The notes beneath the pieces are model-generated. The model did no database searches, was not told the origin of the DNA, and saw nothing but the letters and a program-made list of their open reading frames with translations. Of a DNA stretch of 64,000 nucleotides, positions 61,728 through 64,000 are shown one piece after another (position 1 is the first letter of the stretch; every line of letters begins with the position of its first letter). The stretch lies in assembly GCA_017549805.1 (NCBI GenBank), contig JAFYNJ010000010.1, positions 62,001 through 126,000 on the forward strand, given 5' to 3'. The translations under genes and the position numbers were made by a program. This stretch comes from Bacteroidales bacterium. GTDB taxonomy: Bacteria; Bacteroidota; Bacteroidia; Bacteroidales; F082.

Positions 61728-62459
61728 ATGAGTATCGTACAAAACATTCTATCTAAGACTACTGCACTATCGGACGTTGAGTTTTCCTATTCAACCACCA
61801 GCGATTTCAATTTCATTGACACGATGGACTACGACTGCAGCGCCATCGTCATGGATGCCACAGTCATCTATTTCGAGATCAAGAACCTACAGGTCCTGTT
61901 GAAGACCGGAAAACGCCTCGCCGCAAGGGTTTACAAGATGTATTACCATGCCCTCATGGATGTGTGCAAAGAAACTGAAGGCATTCTCAACTGCTACTCC
62001 CCCGACAGTTTCCTGCTGATCTATCCCAAGGAAAAACACGACATCTCCTATGTGGTCAGCACCGCTCTCAAAATTGCAGACCTCTTCAGCAACAAACTCA
62101 GGGAGCCCTTCGAGAAGCATTGCCACATCAATTTCTCCATGGGTATCGACAATGGCAACATCCTTGGCACCAAAGCCATCAGCGACAACAAATACCAACA
62201 TGTTGCATGGTTCGGGTCCACCATCGACAAGGCCCAAACCATCTGCAAGAAATCAATCCGACCGTTCTTCGTTGGCGTTTCCGGCACGGTATTCCATCAT
62301 TTGAACGAAGACCTTCTTACCACTACCAAACGCATCTTAGGCATCAAGAAACGCGTTGAGATCTGGGAAAGGGTGTCGTACGAATTTGAAAATGTCAAGA
62401 AACACTTTTATCAGACCAACTTCCACAAGGACTTTGACGAAGAACAGCCAGACGCTTGA
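61728..62459 (+). CDS. Nucleotidyl cyclase-like (class III) domain protein
   Basis: 243 residues. SAIVMDATVIYFEIKNLQVL, GILNCYSPDSFLLIYP and HINFSMGIDNGNILGTKAIS then YQHVAWFGSTIDKAQTIC follow the order of a class III adenylate/guanylate cyclase homology domain. Metal-binding aspartates are only partly conserved, so activity is uncertain. No signal or receiver domain is attached. It is 3 nt upstream of rfbD. Confidence 0.68.
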   Translation: MSIVQNILSKTTALSDVEFSYSTTSDFNFIDTMDYDCSAIVMDATVIYFEIKNLQVLLKTGKRLAARVYKMYYHALMDVCKETEGILNCYSPDSFLLIYPKEKHDISYVVSTALKIADLFSNKLREPFEKHCHINFSMGIDNGNILGTKAISDNKYQHVAWFGSTIDKAQTICKKSIRPFFVGVSGTVFHHLNEDLLTTTKRILGIKKRVEIWERVSYEFENVKKHFYQTNFHKDFDEEQPDA

Positions 62460-62462
62460 ACC

Positions 62463-63323
62463 ATGAACGTTTTAGTGACAGGATGCTATGGACAGCTGGG
62501 GACGGAGATGCGCAAGCTCGCAGCATCCGACCAGTTGCATCGTTGGTATTTTACGGACATCGACACCTTGGACATCTGCGATAGCGATGCCGTTGAGTGC
62601 TATTTCACCGAAAACAACATCGACATTTGCGTCAACTGCGCGGCCTATACTGCCGTGGATCGGGCTGAGGACGAGCCGGAGCTTGCCGAGAAAGTGAATG
62701 TTACGGCATCCAAGACCCTTGCCGAGAGCTGCAAGCGGCACCAAAGCCTGCTGGTCCATGTCTCCACAGACTATGTCTTCGACGGCCAGGGCGACCGCCC
62801 CTATCGCGAGGACGATTCCACAGGTCCTACTTCGGTGTATGGCAAGACGAAACTGGAAGGCGAAAAGGTCATTCAAGAAAGCGATTGCCGCTATTGCATC
62901 GTCCGCACTGCTTGGCTCTATTCCTCTACGGGAAAGAACTTCGTCAAGACCATGCTCAGCTTGGCCGACACCCGCGACAGCATCAATGTGGTATGCGACC
63001 AGAAGGGCACACCCACTTGGGCTGGCGACTTAGCGGATGCCATCATGCACCTTATCAACCGTTACGCGACGGAACCCGTACAAGAAATCTTCCATTTCAC
63101 CAATGAAGGTGTCACCACTTGGTACGACTTCACGGTGGCCATCCTCGACATCGCAGGGAAAACCTGTCAAGTCAACCCCATCACCACGGACCAGTATCCG
63201 ACCAAGGCCACACGCCCTGCCTACAGCGTGCTCGACAAAAGCAAGATCAAGCAGGCACTCGGCATCGAGATTCCCTTCTGGAAAGACAGCTTGGTCAAAT
63301 GCATTGAAGAATTAAAAAACTAA
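62463..63323 (+). CDS. rfbD: dTDP-4-dehydrorhamnose reductase
   Basis: 286 residues of an extended SDR enzyme: NAD(P)-binding VTGCYGQLGTEMRKL, STDYVFDGQG and the catalytic YxxxK in SVYGKTKLEGEK. It makes dTDP-L-rhamnose, the last step before rhamnose is used in surface polysaccharides. Other rfb genes are not in the window. Confidence 0.94.
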   Translation: MNVLVTGCYGQLGTEMRKLAASDQLHRWYFTDIDTLDICDSDAVECYFTENNIDICVNCAAYTAVDRAEDEPELAEKVNVTASKTLAESCKRHQSLLVHVSTDYVFDGQGDRPYREDDSTGPTSVYGKTKLEGEKVIQESDCRYCIVRTAWLYSSTGKNFVKTMLSLADTRDSINVVCDQKGTPTWAGDLADAIMHLINRYATEPVQEIFHFTNEGVTTWYDFTVAILDIAGKTCQVNPITTDQYPTKATRPAYSVLDKSKIKQALGIEIPFWKDSLVKCIEELKN

Positions 63324-63327
63324 TAAT

Positions 63328-64000
63328 ATGGATCAAAAGATTTTGGAAAGAGCCCAGGCTTGGCTCACTGAACAATATGACGAAGAGACCCGCAAGAAGG
63401 TCCAGGAACTCATCGACAACGACCCGAACGAACTCACCGAGAGCTTCTATCGTAATCTGGAGTTCGGCACCGGAGGCCTCCGTGGCATCATGGGTGTCGG
63501 CACCAACCGGATGAACGTCTATACCGTGGCCATGGCCACCCAAGGCTTCGCCAACTACATCAAGTTGATGAACCCCGGCGAGAAGGAGCTGCGCGTGGCC
63601 GTTGCCTACGACTGCCGCAACAACAGCCCTGCCTTTGCCAACATCACCGCCGATGTCATGTCGGCCAACGGCATCCATGTGTTTCTCTTCGACTGCCTCC
63701 GCCCCACTCCAGAGCTCTCCTTTGCCGTGCGTGAGCTGCATTGCCATGCCGGTGTGATGGTGACTGCCTCGCACAACCCCAAGGAATACAACGGCTACAA
63801 GGCCTATTGGAACGATGGCGGACAGCTTGTCAGTCCGCACGACAAGAACGTCATCGCCGAAGTGGAGAAGATCCTCGACCCCTCGATGGTCAACTTCAAG
63901 CGCAACCCCGAACTCATCACCATGCTGGATGAGAAGTTCGACGACATCTACCTGGACAAGGTGTTCGGCTTGTCGCTCTCTTTGGATCTCATCAAGAAGC
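63328..64000 (+). CDS. Phosphoglucomutase/phosphomannomutase (partial)
   Basis: The first 224 residues of an alpha-D-phosphohexomutase, cut by the window end. FGTGGLRGIMGVGTNRMN is the N-terminal substrate loop and VTASHNPKEYNGYKAYW holds the phosphoserine active site. It interconverts hexose 1- and 6-phosphates, feeding sugar-nucleotide synthesis such as dTDP-rhamnose next door. Confidence 0.95.
   Translation, partial: MDQKILERAQAWLTEQYDEETRKKVQELIDNDPNELTESFYRNLEFGTGGLRGIMGVGTNRMNVYTVAMATQGFANYIKLMNPGEKELRVAVAYDCRNNSPAFANITADVMSANGIHVFLFDCLRPTPELSFAVRELHCHAGVMVTASHNPKEYNGYKAYWNDGGQLVSPHDKNVIAEVEKILDPSMVNFKRNPELITMLDEKFDDIYLDKVFGLSLSLDLIKK

Overview
The window looks like chromosome from an uncultured Bacteroidales (Bacteroidota). 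Three things point there. Promoters follow the Bacteroidota pattern (TTG or TTTG at -33, TAnnTTTG at -7). The CRISPR-Cas locus is a type II-C locus with 47-bp repeats. Several products are typical of the phylum: long bS16, TlpA-like lipoproteins, a ResB/CcsA fusion and TIGR04076. No rRNA or tRNA gene was seen. Housekeeping blocks have moderate GC. The blocks at about 14.5-23.6 kb and 30.6-41.7 kb are AT-richer and look acquired.

Layout. 0-0.9 kb: end of a beta-barrel gene, a tiny proline-rich lipoprotein and a small Cys-motif protein. 1.1-7.2 kb: complete type II-C CRISPR system (7 repeats, cas2, cas1, cas9, divergent tracrRNA), with an unassigned sRNA candidate beside it. 7.4-13.3 kb: threonine aldolase, cytochrome c assembly, a porin/di-haem oxidoreductase fusion pseudogene, DUF58, thioredoxin, a tyrosine phosphatase and DNA methyltransferase Ogt. 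13.4-23.9 kb: twin-hairpin sRNA, AbiF (HEPN) gene with duplicated leader RNA, DUF4365 gene, a TPR / pentapeptide-membrane / WG-repeat cassette and decayed gene tails. 23.9-29.7 kb: DnaE with a fused proofreading exonuclease, carbonic anhydrase and a second exonuclease. 29.7-41.8 kb: defence-like island with a WYL regulator, tandem DUF262 genes with a membrane protein and an Asp-box protein, an AAA+ ATPase, a repeat protein, a PLD nuclease-like protein and a ParE-type toxin-antitoxin. 41.8-49.2 kb: redox and envelope genes. 49.2-52.8 kb: second AbiF with its own leader RNA, a membrane-anchored deiminase pair and a Panacea antitoxin with a decayed partner. 52.8-64 kb: core metabolism, bS16, hemerythrin/LuxR, YebC, RfbD and phosphoglucomutase.

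The most interesting signal is a palindrome, CTTGTGC-N9-GCACAAG, found at four promoters between 30.6 and 40.2 kb. It always sits 7 nt from the -7 box and includes the promoter of the WYL gene itself. It ties a WYL regulator, a repeat protein, an AAA+ ATPase and an unknown/PLD pair into one regulon, a candidate undescribed defence or stress system. Other strong signals are the two AbiF loci with structured leader RNAs, one of them duplicated; a twin-hairpin sRNA with covarying stems and identical loops; and a complete promoter inside every CRISPR repeat.
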